Assembly (NCBI RefSeq): GCF_003605195.1
Contig: NZ_QYOS01000023.1
Location: 1-64,000, forward strand
Origin: Aurantiacibacter odishensis
GTDB taxonomy: Bacteria > Pseudomonadota > Alphaproteobacteria > Sphingomonadales > Sphingomonadaceae
Length of the DNA stretch: 64,000 bases
Reading direction: 5' to 3'
A program made the position numbers and the translations under genes. Within the stretch, counting starts at the first letter, position 1. Every line of letters starts with the position of its first letter. Of the stretch, positions 62,944-64,000 are shown piece by piece. The notes beneath the pieces were generated by a model. It was not told the origin of the DNA. It saw only the letters and a program-made list of their open reading frames with translations, and ran no database searches.

Positions 62944-64000
62944 CCTTCCCGGCCTACCCTGAATACGCGGACAGCGGCTTCCAGTGGCTCGGCAAGGTGC
63001 CCAAAAGCTGGTCCTCGATCCCTTTCGGGATGATGTTCCGTCGCATCAAGCGGACGGGCCATGGCGAAGAGGAACTCCTGTCAGTCTATCGAGACTATGG
63101 TGTTATTCGCAAGTCGGACAGGGACGATAACTTCAACAATGCCTCGGACGACCTGTCATCATACCAGCTGGTTGAGCCCGGCGACCTAGCGATGAACAAA
63201 ATGAAGGCATGGCAAGGATCGCTCGGCGTGTCGGACCTTCGTGGCATCGTGAGTCCCGCATATTTCGTGTTCAGTCCACGCAAGCAGTTTCATCCGCCTT
63301 TCATGCATTACCTGCTGCGGTCACCGCCTTATGCGGCTGGTTACATGACGATCTCGAAAGGTATCAGGATCAACCAGTGGGACGTCGATCCCGACCATCT
63401 CACCTCGCTACCAGTGCTATTCCCTTCGAGCGCCGAACAAGAAGCCATCGCCGGCTTCCTCGACCGCGAGACGGTGAAGATCGATGCGCTGGTGGCGGAG
63501 CAGGAGCAGCTTATCGCACTGCTGAAGGAGAAACGGCAGGCGGTCATCTCGCACGCCGTCACCAAGGGTCTCGACCCCGACGCACCTATGAAAGACAGCG
63601 GCATCGAATGGCTCGGCGAAATCCCCGCTCACTGGACGCTACCAGCGGTCTGGATGCTGTTCAGGATGGGGCGTGGCCGCGTCTTGAGTCATGATGATAT
63701 TGCGGGGAATCCCGGCCCATACCCAGTCTACTCCTCGCAGACGGAAAACGACGGCGTGATGGGCCACATTGGCTCCTTCGACTTCGACGGCGACTTTCTG
63801 ACATGGACGACTGACGGCGCAAGAGCCGGGACGGTTTTCCGCAGGTCAGGCCGTTTCAACTGCACAAACGTCTGCGGAACATTGGAGCCTCAAAAGGACA
63901 TTGATCTCGACTTTTGCCAAGCCGCCCTCTCGCAAGCCACGAGGTATTTTGTTCGGCAGGACATCAACCCAAAACTGATGAACAACGTAGTGTCCGGCAT
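62940..64000 (+). CDS. hsdS: Type I restriction-modification specificity subunit (3' end off window)
   Basis: At least 353 residues, open to the window edge, from a GTG overlapping the hsdM stop. Target-recognition domain 1 starts [14 protein letters not shown]; the first coiled spacer is [53 protein letters not shown]2 opens with the matching [14 protein letters not shown]. The mirrored DSGxxWLG repeats are typical of HsdS. It sets the DNA sequence recognised. The hsdR gene is expected further right. Confidence 0.93.
   Translation, partial: MTFPAYPEYADSGFQWLGKVPKSWSSIPFGMMFRRIKRTGHGEEELLSVYRDYGVIRKSDRDDNFNNASDDLSSYQLVEPGDLAMNKMKAWQGSLGVSDLRGIVSPAYFVFSPRKQFHPPFMHYLLRSPPYAAGYMTISKGIRINQWDVDPDHLTSLPVLFPSSAEQEAIAGFLDRETVKIDALVAEQEQLIALLKEKRQAVISHAVTKGLDPDAPMKDSGIEWLGEIPAHWTLPAVWMLFRMGRGRVLSHDDIAGNPGPYPVYSSQTENDGVMGHIGSFDFDGDFLTWTTDGARAGTVFRRSGRFNCTNVCGTLEPQKDIDLDFCQAALSQATRYFVRQDINPKLMNNVVSG

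Larger units (their letters stand above)
55923..64000. mobile_element. Integrative element, left end (continues off window)
   Basis: Starts at the tRNA-Gln fragment. Content is typical of an integrative island: tyrosine integrase (57255-58406), excisionase-like HTH (59102), HUH-endonuclease-like protein (59325), RES/Xre toxin-antitoxin pair and type I restriction-modification genes. The genes are less tightly packed than the chromosomal blocks. No right end or intact tRNA is seen. Confidence 0.8.

Noticed and set aside
1-64000. CRISPR arrays, rRNA genes and insertion sequences
   Set aside because: No regularly spaced direct repeats, rRNA-like segments or transposase genes were seen anywhere.

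Overview
The window reads as chromosomal DNA of an aerobic, GC-rich alphaproteobacterium. The NepR/EcfG general stress pair, the Cpa/Tad pilus locus, the HWE-type histidine kinase and the BapA-like adhesin all fit Sphingomonadales, probably Erythrobacteraceae. The placement rests on gene content only; no rRNA or other marker gene is present.

Layout. (a) 1-4400: 5' part of a very large type I-secreted, Ig-repeat adhesin. (b) 5001-7173: three stress or membrane proteins of little known function. (c) 7221-16172: a Tad (Flp) pilus locus on the minus strand, flp-cpaB-cpaC-lipoprotein-unknown small gene-cpaE-cpaF-tadB-tadC-tadD-like-cpaA, with a strong terminator just after flp. (d) 16641-20027: an M23 peptidase and two PAP2/Aur1-like membrane enzymes around a 30-residue ORF. 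(e) 20214-24924: a six-gene, stop/start-overlapped operon: sulfotransferase-like protein, carrier protein, DltA-like adenylating enzyme, DltD-like SGNH protein, DltB-like MBOAT and a 36-residue DltX-like microprotein. This looks like a Dlt-type envelope acylation system in a Gram-negative and is the most notable item. (f) 25197-27548: three TadG/TadE-like pseudopilin genes, separated from the main tad locus by the acylation operon. (g) 27692-32438: a periplasmic molybdenum hydroxylase (two subunits) facing a modABC molybdate importer. (h) 32478-35201: HWE histidine kinase diverging from nepR-ecfG, which has a clear sigma-EcfG promoter. (i) 35274-41956: housekeeping and envelope genes (AI-2E family permease, sodB, glmM, thiD, an LtaS-like sulfatase, a LOG protein).

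(j) 42038-51113: a sulfur and respiration block. Minus-strand genes encode a persulfide dioxygenase-like MBL protein, two YeeE/YedE half-transporters, a DUF2892 protein, a DUF442 protein, a sulfide:quinone oxidoreductase, a SulP transporter and a CIO-type cytochrome bd oxidase with a DUF2474 subunit. A peroxiredoxin-ArsR pair diverges from it. Together they form a plausible route for sulfide oxidation that feeds quinol to a sulfide-tolerant terminal oxidase. (k) 51214-55289: bioB-F-D-A, which makes biotin from pimeloyl-thioester.

(l) 55923-64000: left end of an integrated element. It begins with a 3' tRNA-Gln fragment (attachment-site remnant) and carries a RES/Xre toxin-antitoxin pair with a promoter-overlapping direct repeat, a tyrosine integrase, two small DNA-binding proteins, a HUH-endonuclease-like protein, an unknown protein and a type I restriction-modification system (hsdM, partial hsdS). 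Its right end lies outside the window.
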